From contig NC_083569.1 in assembly GCF_027579695.1 (NCBI RefSeq), forward strand, positions 72,240,149-72,304,148: a stretch of 64,000 bases of DNA. The letters are read 5' to 3'. This DNA comes from Neoarius graeffei. Lineage: Eukaryota; Chordata; Actinopteri; Siluriformes; Ariidae. Position 1 is the stretch's first letter, and every line of letters starts with the position of its first letter. Shown in pieces: positions 34,595 through 44,997 of this stretch. The position numbers and the translations under genes are program-made. The notes under the pieces were generated by a model that worked only from the letters and a program-made list of their open reading frames with translations, searched no databases and was not told the origin of the DNA.

Positions 34595-35843
34595 AATTCT
34601 TCCCTAGAAACTTTGATGGCTGAAGCCGTCAGAGTGGACCAGCCATCAGGCAGAACACTGAAGAAGAAGAAGAATCTTAAAACTGGACTCTTTTTGAGAT
34701 CAAGACTTGATGATAGTATATTGTGTATGCTATTGCTAAGAATAGTTTATCATTGCTACTGGTTTGGAAAAATAGGCTAGTTTAACTTCTTACCATCTAA
34801 TTGATTCAAATAGTTGTGCTACTTCCTGCCCAACACTGGATTGTGTTTTGAAATCAGGAAACATTCATTTTGTAAACTAATTATTCTGTTGACACCATAT
34901 TCATTTTCAACCGATCGAGTTGTCTGAGAAACTTTTCAGGAATTGATCAAAGTAGCATCAGATAATAGTTTCTGATAGACAAGGAAAGCTAGAAATACGA
35001 TTATAAACGTATGATACGGCCAGAAAACCAACAAAGGTTGGAAAACTCAATGCAAAGCTGTTCGTATGGACGGTTCAAGAAGGGATCTCATGCTTCTACT
35101 GTTCCTCACATTCCTACAAATGAAGGATAATATCGTTTTCATTAAAACACGAGTTGTGTCATGAGGCCAGTAGGGTTGTGGAGAAAGTCATACTGTAGAG
35201 AAAGTCATTACTGTTTTTTTTCCCCCCCGATCTGCCATTTCACCACGTGTTTTGATGAAGTGATGTAGTGTACAGTGTGCTTCATAATACAGTTCAACAA
35301 ATTGACAATTCATTGCCAACTATTTTTATTATGAGTTTTGGTGATTATTTGTTGCAGCCCTACACAAACCAATCACCCGTATAGCTCATGCATGCTGAAG
35401 AGGGCAGATGGCGCTTTCCTTGAAGAATGATGCATTACCCTGTGATGTTGCATGAGTCGCAGTTTGCATGATGCAGTGGCTGGATTCAAGTGTGTCTGAG
35501 GAAGCACGTGCTGGCGCATATCCTCCCCAGTTGGTAGCTGTTGTGGGATGGGGAGAGCTAGCTGGTGGGTGGGAATTGGCAAAATGACCAAATTGGTAAG
35601 GAAATAAGGAATAAAGCATGGAAGATCAGTTGTCAAAATAAAACTAATGTTTTAAATCTATCAATTTTAGACATTTATTTTCTGCATGAATGATGGCTCC
35701 CCAATGCACATTGTATTTCATGTTCTCCCTTTTCGTTATGCTACTGCTTAACATCGAGCATGCATATAGAGCTTGACATTTTTCCACATGTAAACACAGG
35801 CACAGTAAATTTCTGATGGTTCTCTGTGGTCAGGGTCATTTTC
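34595..35843. other. Unassigned intron sequence
   Basis: No gene or repeat family recognised. Short reading frames on the minus strand near 35373-35636 show no conserved domain. Confidence 0.5.
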
Positions 35844-36007
35844 CAGACCCTCAAGGATTTCGCGATGTTGCGATTTGCAACTTCAACGCAAATTCAACCA
35901 ATCCCCGCGAATTCAGGGCGGCGTTGCAATTATATCCAATCACTGCAACTTTCCCGCAAATTTGACCAATCGTTGGTGTCGTCTTGTAGCCTGGCAAGCC
36001 AGACTAA

Positions 36008-36575
36008 AGACCAATTTATGCTGACAACCCAGTCTTCGCAGACGGCGTCGCAGACAGCATCTGCGTAGCCCCCCCACCTTCGCAGACGCTCTGTGCGCAC
36101 CTCCCAAAATTTGTGACCACCACAGACAGCCTCGCAGACAGCGTCGCAGACAAGAGGGCTCTGATTGGTCCACTCTACATCCGCTGTACACGCACTTCCA
36201 CTTCCCTACTTCCCCAGTTTGGTTTGTTTTCACGACCGCCATTTTTAAAAACACGAGCGAAGATGGAGCAGCACGAAGAGCGGTTGATCGAGGAAGTGAG
36301 GAAGTACGTACATCTATACGACTTCAGTTCTAGTCATTATAAGGACAGCGCATTATAAGGACAGCGGTGTTGAAGGACCTGTTGCTCAGTAACCGGAAGA
36401 TAAACACTCCACTAACCACTCCTAGCGATTTTGCGACTTCGCGCCCCCTTGCGTTGTGGCGGTGAATAACATTGCGCACGCCTATACACGCCTATACTCC
36501 CCGCTCAACGATAAATTACAACTGTCTGCGAAAAGCTATCTGCGAAAGCCTTGTCGCAAGAACATGCAGAGGCCT
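36008..36575 (+). mobile_element. Harbinger-like MITE with MADF exon (family AAGGCC, copy A)
   Basis: Starts AGACCAATTTATGCTGACAA and ends TGCAGAGGCCT, with TAA on both sides. Inside, the + strand reads MEQHEERLIEEVRKYVHLYD from 36263, the start of a MADF (Myb/SANT-like) domain, the accessory protein of PIF/Harbinger elements. Copies B and C are at 39577-41527 and 44084-44614. Confidence 0.82.
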
Positions 36576-36591
36576 TAAATGTGAATATTTA

Positions 36592-37284
36592 TGCCGCTTT
36601 TCCACTACAAACGCGGCTGAGCCGTGCCGTGCTGAGTTGGGCTGAGTCGAGCTGAGCGGGGCTATTGAAGTTGCATTTCGACTACAATCGCGCTGAACCG
36701 TGCTGGCTGGAAGTGGGTGGACACATTGGGTGGAGTTAGCAAAAGTGGGTGGACGTCACGTGATGTCGTTAAGCAGCGCAAACAGTGACATCAGTGAGCT
36801 TTTAAGCGGTAGTCTCACGACCTGAATAGTAAACAATAAACATGGAGGACATGGAGTCGTTAGTGTTGCTGGTCTTGGTGCTGTGGCTTGTTGTCACTGA
36901 CAACGCGAACAGATACTGGCAAGAGCGTATAGATGAGGCGAGGCGCATAAGGCTTCAGAAATTCTCGTAATTCGTAATTCTTCTCCTTCCGGGTTTGCGG
37001 TGTTTACAGATCCCAGCGTGCTCGCGGGGCGTGTGTGGGCATGTGAGGACACTCCTCCTCACCAATCAGTGCACAGGGGAGTGTCTGCTCACGCCCCCAG
37101 CCTCACTCGGCTCGCTTTGGCTCGCTTCAACCCCACTCCAAAACCGTGCGAGTTTTAGGGGCTAAGCAGGGCTGAAGCGAGCTGAGTCGTGCTGTTTTTT
37201 GGTAGTCGAAACGTGAGCCGTGTCGGGCTGAAGTGAGCTGAAGCGAGCTGAAGTGAGCTGAAAAAGGGTAGTGGAAAAGGGCCA
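36592..37284 (+). mobile_element. Harbinger-like miniature, family TGGCCCTTTTCCACTAC, copy 3
   Basis: Starts TGCCGCTTTTCCACTACAAA and ends GTGGAAAAGGGCCA, with TTA on both sides. The + strand carries MEDMESLVLLVLVLWLVVTD from 36842, continuing to RYWQERIDEARRIRLQKFS and a stop. I take this for a transposase first exon. Confidence 0.82.
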
Positions 37285-37505
37285 TTAGTCTGGTCTCGGT
37301 CGTAGACATTTCCGAAGGGTGTGCGTAGGAACAACCCGTTGTCTTTCAAACTGTCTCTGTGCGTATAGGCCAACGCTCTGACCAATCAGCGCAACAGTGA
37401 CTGTGACGTAATCAGAGTGACAGAAAGCAGTGGGGGAGGGTAAACAAACAGCATGTGGAGAGGGACACCATTGGAGCGTCGAGTGTTTTGGTGAAGATTC
37501 AGCGA

Positions 37506-37655
37506 TCATGGAGTTTGACTGTTTTTGTCGTTTGTGCCAAAAAGACATGAGAGGAGCTCTTCCTGCTCATGTTTCAACGAAAACTCCAAGTCTAATTCTT
37601 CTAAAACTGATTCCAAAGCGGAGTCAAACGAGCGCTGTTCAATATCCGTAGCCAT
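37506..37655 (-). pseudogene. Possible RecQ-like helicase N-terminal scrap
   Basis: Minus-strand frame MATDIEQRSFDSALESVLEE continuing to LKHEQEELLS, 49 residues before a stop. A helix followed by LKxEQ resembles the Q-motif start of RecQ-type helicases (LKPEQ), just before the missing Walker A. It may be a first exon carried by the surrounding element. The match is short and from memory. Confidence 0.35.
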
Positions 37656-37908
37656 CTTTCCTGTTGTGCTTTCTCCAGCGTCGCGCAGCTTTGTCGTCAC
37701 TCCTGCAAAAGCCTGCCCAAAGAATCCAAACAAAAACCTTGCGTTGTGATTGGCGGGCACGATTTGATGCCCGGGGTGTGTTGTTGATATAGTCTGAGGC
37801 TAGACCCACTCGTAGGCAAAAATATTTTTGGCCGCTAGGCGGGTGGGTCTAGTTTACTAGGCTAGTCGTCTTGAGGTGACGTCGACAAACTACCTTCCAC
37901 CTTACTTC

Positions 37909-38000
37909 CAGTGTTGCCAGATTGGGTGGTTTCAAGTGCATTTTGGCGGGTTTTGAACATATTTTGGGCTGGAAAACGTCAGCAGTATCTGGCAACACTG
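37909..38000 (+). mobile_element. Small hAT MITE (TGTTGCCAGAT family), full copy
   Basis: 92 bp from CAGTGTTGCCAGATTGGG to TATCTGGCAACACTG with the 8-bp duplication CTTACTTC at 37901-37908 and after 38000. Confidence 0.93.
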
Positions 38001-39124
38001 CTTACTTCCGTGTATATGTTCAAGAGAAGCAGCATGTGTGAGTCAGTGTTTATATAGGCTTAAATTCTGTTACTGAAAGTGTGTTATGTTTACAGTGAAG
38101 GACTGTGTGCACTTTATATTATTTTTTTACTTAATACAAGAAATTAATGGATGCCAACATTTTTGCCAAAATGGTATTTTATTTTCCATTGTTTAGGCAG
38201 CTTCAGCATCATACTGTGAGATTCTGTTCAAATTGTTGTTTTTTTCTTCTGTGAAGCCTGAGCCATTTATTTTATTAGTTTATAATTATTGTTTAATTTA
38301 GTCTTCAGGAGAGACTGCCTGCACACAGTACTAGTATTAATAGTGTTTTTTTCTTACATGAAAGCTGAGGCATTTATATTATATTTGAAGGTAACTTCAT
38401 GTTGTGCTGTGAGGTTCTCTGCACTTTAACTTTTGAACCAACAGGTGCATTTGGATAAGTAAAGCCTATTTTTCTGCATTTTTGTAGTCCTGGTAATCTT
38501 TTATATTGGTAAAGTTGTTTATAGGACCATTTCTCAGTGTCTGTTTTTTTTAAATCAATAGTTTTTCAGTAATAACTTAATATTTAACATATCATTCAAT
38601 TTTAATCACAAAAAGAGAAAATCGCAACAATTCCTCGCAACTTTCACTTCCTCCCACAATGTAATCGCAACAAAAACCTAAAAAACACCGCAACTTTCAT
38701 CGCAATTTTTTGGAAAAACCCCCGCAACATCAGACATTTTAGCCCGCAACAATCACAAAAAAGGCCCGCGGAATCCTGGGGGGACTGATTTTCAGGAAAG
38801 GTTGATGAGATGTTCTACAGACAGATGACAAATTAGAGGTAAAAACATTAACTCTGTTATACTATGCAGGGGCATTGTACCGACATGATTTGGATCCAGC
38901 TTTCCCCTTAGATCCAGGGTTCTCGGTGTTCCCATTTTAAAACCCCTAAATTCTTGCAGCTGTGGTTGAGAACCGATGCCTTAGTGGGAAGAGAAAGCTC
39001 CTCTGACTAATCGCCTTTATCCTATGATGATGGCATTTCTGTCTTGATGGAAGCGTTCTCTTCCAGAATTACTGTGCATGTTGAAACAACAAAGAAATAT
39101 AGTGTATGCAGAATAGAAGAATAA

Positions 39125-39310
39125 GCCTTTATTTGTCACACGTACACTCAAGCACAGCGAAATTCCTCCTCTGCATTTAACCCATCTGCAGCAGTGAACG
39201 CACATGAGTGAGCAATGAGCACACACACATACCCAGAGCAGTAGGCAGCTATGCTACAGCACCCGGGGAGAAATTGAGGGTTAGGTGCCTCGCTCAAGAG
39301 TCCAAGGCTG
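39125..39310 (-). mobile_element. LINE/SINE 3' tail fragment (same tail as S3)
   Basis: Reverse orientation of the S3 tail: CTGCATTTAACCCATCTG, CCCAGAGCAGT, GGTTAGGTGCCTCGCTCAAG. The SINE head is absent. It is either a truncated SINE or part of the partner LINE. Confidence 0.7.
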
Positions 39311-39816
39311 CTTCTGTAACCTTCAAGCCACGGCTGCTCCCAATAAAGAGCTAAAACCTGAGAAGAAACTTTCTTACCTTGGTATAAAGAGTGTTTGCTA
39401 GAAATATATTATGAATTATTTATGACTTTACCAAAGTTATTGCCAAAATGGCAAAAAAAAAAAATGTCTGTTGCTGAAGATATTTTTTGAATCTCCCTTA
39501 TCTCCTCCAATTCCTACCCATTAGCCTGATCTCACCCTTCATACTACAGCTACCATCAAGGAAGGGTGAAGGCTAAAGGCCAATTTAAGCTGACAACCCA
39601 GTCCTCACAGATGGCATCGCAGATGGCGTCTGCGAAGCCCCCTCCCCTTCGCAGACGCTCTGCGCGCACCTCCCAAAAATTGTGACCACCGCAGACAGCG
39701 TCGCAGACAAGAGGGCTCTGATTGGTCCACTCTACATCCACTGTACACGCACTTCCGCTTCCCTACTTTCCCGGTTTGTTTTGTTTTCACGACCGCCATT
39801 TTTAAAAAAACATGAG

Positions 39817-41251
39817 TAGGGTTGGGCGGTATCCAAATTTTGATACCTTTAAACTGTCTCTGTGTTTTCCTGGGGTATACGGTATTACCGAGAAAAAAAT
39901 AATATTTTGTTTCGGCCTACTGTGTAACGTGCGCCTATGCCTCAAATGTACTATTTAAAAGCAGCATAGCGAATTGTGTGCATTGTGGTATGGATTAAGC
40001 AGCAAAGCGAATTTTGTGCATTGATGAATGGATTAAGAGATATTTCAAAGCATCACGCAACTCTTCCTTCATCTTGAAAATAGCATTCAGCTGTCGTTTA
40101 CACAGGTCTGCGTTGAAACGCCATTTGCAGCACTATTTCACCTACTCCATCAAAAAAAGTACACGATGAGCAGGATCATACCCTTTCAAGCATGGGAAAT
40201 AAAAAAAAGAAAAAGAATCAACCAACACCCAAGTCCGTTTAGACTGCGCGATAAACCATATTCTTCAGCGCAAATGAGGCGAACCTAATTCAAATGCGCG
40301 GTAGCTGCACAAGGCAAAATCATATGGGCCCACGTCATGCCATGGCGGGGAAATTAATAATCAAATGGCCTTACCTTGCTTAAAACGTTGTCTTGATCAC
40401 ATAACTCCTTACAATTATTCCACTTAAATCCATACGGTTTAACACACCCAACAAAGATAGCAAGCGCATTGCTAATTCCCACCAGAAACCTAACAGTTTA
40501 CGCTACGATGTTTTCTTCCGTTTCTTCAGTAGATGACATTTCAAACGTTTATTACCCACATCCCAAATGTCATACGTTATATTATTTTACCTTGTTGTTA
40601 CTCATGTAACCTACTCAAAACACAACTCATTGGAGAGATCTCGTGGAAGTGGAGTACCCCAGGCTATGGTGTGCCTTAGGGGACATATTAGATTTTTCGT
40701 TTGGTTTGAAACCAAAATACTGCCACACTGCCGATGTTGTTTTTTTTTTGCCACTAACTCGTTATCTTGACTTGCCATCTTTCAACCGCGGTCTCAGTCT
40801 CTTTTTTTTTTTAGATAGGACAGTATAGAGAGACAGGAAATGAGCGGGGGAGAGAGAGACGGGATCGGGAAATAACCTCGGGTCGGAATTGAACCCGGGT
40901 CCCCGGATTTATGGTACAGTGCCTTGGCCATCTGAGCCATGACACCCCCGCTCTCAGTCTCTTGCGAAGCTTTCTGTCAGACTCCAAATGTCACGCAGGG
41001 TTGCCATGGTAACGACATAAACAACCCTGCACGCGATGAGAACTTCTTTAGGAAATTGATAGAATTAGTGAAAATACGATCACACAGTTATTCGGGATGA
41101 TCTTCAATTTATTATTTTATATTATGACCTCATGTACTCCATATTTATTTAGATATTATATATTTTTTTAAAATGACGGTAATGAGACCGATACCGTTGG
41201 TACTTTTGGATACCTCGGGATACCTTCTTACCGTAATACCGCCCAACCCTA
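39817..41251. mobile_element. hAT element with TAGGGTTGGGCGGTAT ends
   Basis: Inverted ends TAGGGTTGGGCGGTAT and ATACCGCCCAACCCTA with the 8-bp duplication AACATGAG at 39809-39816 and 41252-41259. No transposase frame was recognised. A tRNA-type SINE lies inside. Confidence 0.9.
40805..40955 (-). mobile_element. tRNA-derived SINE, second family
   Basis: On the minus strand: A-box region TCATGGCTCAGATGGCCAAG, B box GGGTTCAATTCC, then CCCGATCCCGTCTCTCTCT, CTCATTTCCTGTCTCT and poly-A. The same family is at 48795-48939. It differs from the V-SINEs in head and body. Confidence 0.8.
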
Positions 41252-41800
41252 AACATGAGCGAAGATGGAGCAGCATGAAGAGCGGTTGCTCGAGGAAGTG
41301 AGGAAGTACGTACATCTATACGACTCCAGTTCTAGTCATTATAAGTAACCGGAGGATAAACACTCCACTAACCACACCCACCAACTACTCCTAGCGACTT
41401 CGCGCCCCCTTGCGTTGTGGCGGTGAATAACATCGCGCACGCCTATTACTCCCCGCTCAACAATAAATTACAACTGTCTGCGAAAAGCTGTCTGCGAAAG
41501 CCTTGTCGCAAGAGCATGCAGAGGCCTTAACATGCTAACAACTGAGACACGTAATGCCTGCCAGCTGCATCTTCTTGAAATACTGCTCATGCTGGGTGTC
41601 ACAGAGCAGCGGAACACACTTGGAAGAGTGTGCTGTTTGCCCTCTTCTGCATAGACAAGCTCATAGGTGTTCACAATGGCTAGCATCACTGTGATTAGCA
41701 GGAAATTTGCTTAAAAAAAAGACGTGGGTTCACCAGTCTGATACAGTATCAAGGCTGTTGCTGGCCTGAAACAGTGGCTCAGTTTGATTTGTTTTATTAA

Positions 41801-42479
41801 AGTGCATATCCTGGACCAATTTCGGTTTTTTTTTTTATATGAAAGTATGTCCCTTTACACACTCATCCAGAAGGGTAATTTTGCACAAGGCCATCTGTCT
41901 ACAGCAGAAAAAAATAAAATACCAAAACGCGTCTGGAAAAATCCCAAGGGAGTCTGGAGCCAGATTTGTGACGTCACCTGCGGAAGCGCCAGCAGGCTGC
42001 GAGAGCTTTGCACGGTTTCAGTGCACAGCCTGTGTAGACCAAGCGCTCCCATTTCTCTCTCATTGTCCGGTCTTTTGGAAAGCGATGAGTACTAATCCCA
42101 TCAAGATTGGTGTTGCTACACCCTCTTACGATACATCTGTTAACCATTTTAATAATTACGTGATAACGTTGGAGAAATTTCCAGAAAACCACCAGGTCGT
42201 TTTCTCATAAACAAACCAGCGCTGACGTAGGATTCAGAAGGAGGCGTCCCGCATGTGACGTCACGAAAATCAGTGTTTGCCAGGAAATCCAAATGCCAAG
42301 TTTTTTCAGAGGCGGACCAATTCGCCTCAAATGGCTTGATTTCAACGGAATTTTTCCGGTATTGTGCAAGGTAAAAAAATTGCAGAGAATGCAGAATGTG
42401 ACAGATATTTGACCAAAGTTTAGTATAAAATAGGAGAATTACACTGATCTTGCTCCTGAATTTACCTGTGATATGCCCT
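41801..42479 (-). mobile_element. TTAA-flanked element with THAP exon (Kolobok-like), short copy
   Basis: Ends AGTGCATATCCTGG and the complement of the right end, AGGGCATATCACAGG, with TTAA at 41797-41800 and 42480-42483. It carries a THAP first exon on the minus strand and nothing else coding. Confidence 0.8.
41978..42147 (-). pseudogene. THAP-domain first exon
   Basis: Reads MVNRCIVRGCSNTNLDGIST, then HRFPKDRTMREKWERLV, up to a donor-like CAG|GTGACG at 41978. C5, C10 and the conserved FPKD and W match the THAP N-terminal half. The second exon is missing, so it is a relic. Confidence 0.75.
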
Positions 42480-42483
42480 TTAA

Positions 42484-42860
42484 GGGGCGGCACGGTGGTG
42501 TAGTGGTTAGCGCTGTCGCCTCACAGCAAGAAGGTCCGGGTTCGAGCCCCGTGGCCGACGAGGGCCTTTCTGTGTGGAGTTTGCATGTTCTCCCCGTGTC
42601 CGCGTGGGTTTCCTCCGGGTGCTCCGGTTTCCCCCACAGTCCAAAGACATGCAGGTTAGGTTAACTGGTGACTCTAAATTGAGCGTAGGTGTGAATGTGA
42701 GTGTGAATGGTTGTTTGTGTCTATGTGTCAGCCCTGTGATGACCTGGCGACTTGTCCAGGGTGTACCCCGCCTTTCGCCCGTAGTCAGCTGGGATAGGCT
42801 CCAGCTTGCCTGCGACCCTGTAGAACAGGATAAAGCGGCTAGAGATAATGACATGAGATG
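42484..42860 (+). mobile_element. V-SINE copy S8
   Basis: Near-complete V-SINE from GGGGCGGCACGG to AGATAATGACATGAGATG, starting at the TTAA edge of the preceding element and ending 230 bp before dvl2 exon 2. The target duplication is unclear. Confidence 0.92.
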
Positions 42861-43092
42861 GAGCAGCAGAAGACTGCAGAATCTGTTTCTAGTTGCTGCT
42901 ATGAGGATGAGAGTAACGGATCAGCACTGGGTATTGGCCAGTATGCTGAACTTTCCTAAAGTTATTGCACTGAAAATAGAAAAATGGGATTAGTGATCCT
43001 TATTAAGGAGTAATCCACCTGACTCGCTCATAATCCATAAGATTCATTCTCATCAATCCTTTACTGATTAGTCACTGTACTTCTCGTTCCAG

Positions 43093-43162
43093 AGTGGTCA
43101 AGGAGGAGATTTCTGATGACAACGCTAAACTGCCCTGCTTTAATGGCCGAGTGGTTTCCTGG
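43093..43162 (+). CDS. dvl2: Dishevelled (Dvl2-like) coding exon 2, end of DIX domain
   Basis: Seventy bases completing the glycine codon and encoding [20 protein letters not shown] then VSW. Acceptor TTCTCGTTCCAG and donor TGG|GTACGT fit consensus, and the exon ends in phase 0. The block is the second half of the DIX domain and is nearly invariant among vertebrate Dishevelled proteins. [13 protein letters not shown] supports a vertebrate Dvl with no sign of decay. Together with exon 1 it gives residues 1-77. Confidence 0.96.
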
Positions 43163-44083
43163 GTACGTACCTGACTCTGCTGTATCGTCTTGCTTGCATT
43201 TCTTTGCTATTCTTGTTTCTAGTGCATTTGGGCTTTTTCATTAAACACTTACTACATTCGCTGTTAATATAGAGTTTACTATATTGATGTGCATCATATG
43301 CTCCAAAGCAGATAAGACAAAATAAGACACCAGCTGCAAAGTGTCCTTATGTAGCGCAACCAGTTTTTCCTGAGCATTTCATAGTAAAGGAGTTGTGTTT
43401 GAAGGCTTTACCTGAAATTCACTGTAAATTTGAATCGGCGAAGAGAAACACTGCAGCATTCTGCTAGATGCACCGTTTGACCCACATTCGTTTAGTGTCT
43501 TAGTCGAACCTTAAAGAGCTCTAAGTGTCTGTCTCAGCCTTTCACACGGAGACTGAAACCCAGCCTGCACTCGAAGCTTCCAGTGAAAAGCGTGTTCTCA
43601 AATCAAAAGGCTCAGATGAAACTAAACCCAGTGAGACAGAAACGCTATACCAGCATCAGGATATTTCATGTTCATTGGAGAGAATGTGCACAATAGCACA
43701 GAGTCCATTAACCGTATTAAAAGAGTTGCTGAGTGCATGTTGACGTCCCCCCCCCTTCTTTAAAGGTCCTCATCCTCTCACCAACTCTTTAAACTGATTT
43801 ATGCTTTTGATCCACATCATTTGAAAAGAGAAGGGGGGTTGATTGACCTTGTTATTTACCTACGTTTCCATCATTTAAATAGCAAGTGTAGCTAGTAAAG
43901 CTAAGAAGTTTTAAATAGAGCTAACAGCCTCAGGCAAAACTAAGTCATTTCTTGTATGCTGACAGCCATTGAAAGGCTGATTTATTTGCTCTTTTGGAAA
44001 TTCAGAGACACTGGATATTTGGATACCTGCAGTCTGGTCTGTTTCTCATATTTCAATAAGCATGTACACTTATGCTTGGGTTA

Positions 44084-44614
44084 AGGCCAATTTATGCTGA
44101 CAACCCAGTCCTCGCAGATAGCGTCGCAGACAGTGTCTGCGTAGCCCCCCCACCTTCGTAGACGCTCTGCACGCACCTCCCAAAAATTGTGACCACCGCA
44201 GAAGCCTCGCAGACAGCCTCGCAGACAAGAGGGCTCTGATTGGTCCACTCTACATCCGCTGTACACGCACTTCCGCTTCCCTACTTTCCCGGTTTGGTTT
44301 GTTTTCACGACCGCCATTTTTAAAAACACGAGCGAAGATGGAGCAGCACGAAGAGCGGTTGATTGAGGAAGTACGTACATCTATACGACTCCAGTTCTAG
44401 TCATTATAAAAAAAAAGTTCTAGTCATTATAAGTAACCAGAGGATAAACACTCCACTAACCACACCCACCAACTACTCCTAGCGACTTCGCGCCCCCTTG
44501 CGTTGTGGCGGTGAATAACATCGCGCACGCCTAAACTCCCCGCTCAACGATAAATTACAACTGTCTGTGAAAAGCTATCTGCGAAAGCCTTGTCGCAAGA
44601 GCATGCAGAGGCCT
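44084..44614 (+). mobile_element. Harbinger-like MITE, family AAGGCC, copy C
   Basis: Starts AGGCCAATTTATGCTGACAA, ends TGCAGAGGCCT; TTA at 44081-44083 and 44615-44617. The MADF start (GATGGAGCAGCACGAAGAGC) lies near 44338, with an internal duplication of TTCTAGTCATTATAA. Confidence 0.87.
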
Positions 44615-44997
44615 TTAGGGTGACCAGGTTTCCTGAGTCTGAAACCGGGACACTTTTGCGCGCGACCATGCTCGTGCACGCACACCTTTTTTTAACGTAA
44701 ACGTGACACTCAGAGAGGTGCTCTTATCATTTTGTTGAAGCTCACATTTATCAACATCTCACATGAAATAAAACAAACAGGCATTTTGTTATCTAGTAGC
44801 ATAGTGGTATACAGATCAGTTAAATTATGGTCAGACAGCAGATTTTGTAATGGCTGAGAATAGGCCAGGCTATGTCCATAGGCCAAATTTAAACTGATTT
44901 ATTTCACCTGTTTGTGAGAACACCAAGAAGAATGCATATGCACATGTAGGCTATATCTCTAAAATTGTATGCACTATCTCTCTCTGTGGGTGCCATA

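Larger units (their letters stand above)
35987..37864. mobile_element. hAT-like element with TAGCCT termini
   Basis: Ends TAGCCTGGCAAGCCAGACTA and the complement of the right end, TAGCCTAGTAAACTAGACC, with GTCGTCTTG directly repeated at 35978-35986 and 37865-37873. It contains two Harbinger-like miniatures and a RecQ-like coding scrap. Confidence 0.82.
35844..38787. mobile_element. hAT-like element with CAG termini, nested
   Basis: Left CAGACCCTCAAGGATTTCGC and the complement of the right end, CAGTCCCCCCAGGATTCCGC, form imperfect inverted repeats. ATTTTC flanks both ends. The ends are rich in GCAACTTT/AAATTCAACC-type subterminal motifs. It was enlarged by a second hAT-like element and a small hAT MITE. 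Confidence 0.75.
39577..41527 (+). mobile_element. Harbinger-like MITE, family AAGGCC, copy B (interrupted)
   Basis: Starts AGGCCAATTTAAGCTGACAA, ends GCAGAGGCCT, TAA on both sides. The MADF exon start (GATGGAGCAGCATGAAGAGC) lies at about 41265, after a hAT-like element at 39817-41251. Confidence 0.85.
16869..43092 (+). other. dvl2: dvl2 intron 1 (about 26.2 kb)
   Basis: Donor GG|GTGAGT at 16869; acceptor TTCTCGTTCCAG ending at 43092. The phase works: two bases of glycine from exon 1 are completed by the first A of exon 2. Most of the intron is mobile DNA, listed separately. No other host exon was recognised in it. Confidence 0.9.

Noticed and set aside
35373..35636. Minus-strand 87-residue protein
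   Set aside because: No conserved domain or neighbours; low-complexity proline and threonine content fits chance.
41855..42210. Plus-strand proteins opposite the THAP exon
   Set aside because: They overlap the minus-strand THAP coding sequence, which has recognisable conserved residues; the plus frames do not.
42507..42854. Conserved small proteins repeated in many places (MSLDCGGNRSTRRKPTRTRG and similar)
   Set aside because: They are translations of V-SINE copies and recur at every SINE.
16708..43162. Assignment to dvl1 or dvl3
   Set aside because: Exon 1 lacks the extra residues before YKFFF typical of Dvl1 and has MDQDF rather than MDDDF; dvl2 fits best, though only 77 residues are available.
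43525..43743. Third dvl2 exon or a separate small gene
   Set aside because: The 72-residue frame has no Dishevelled similarity, and no exon boundaries fit the conserved block expected after the DIX domain.
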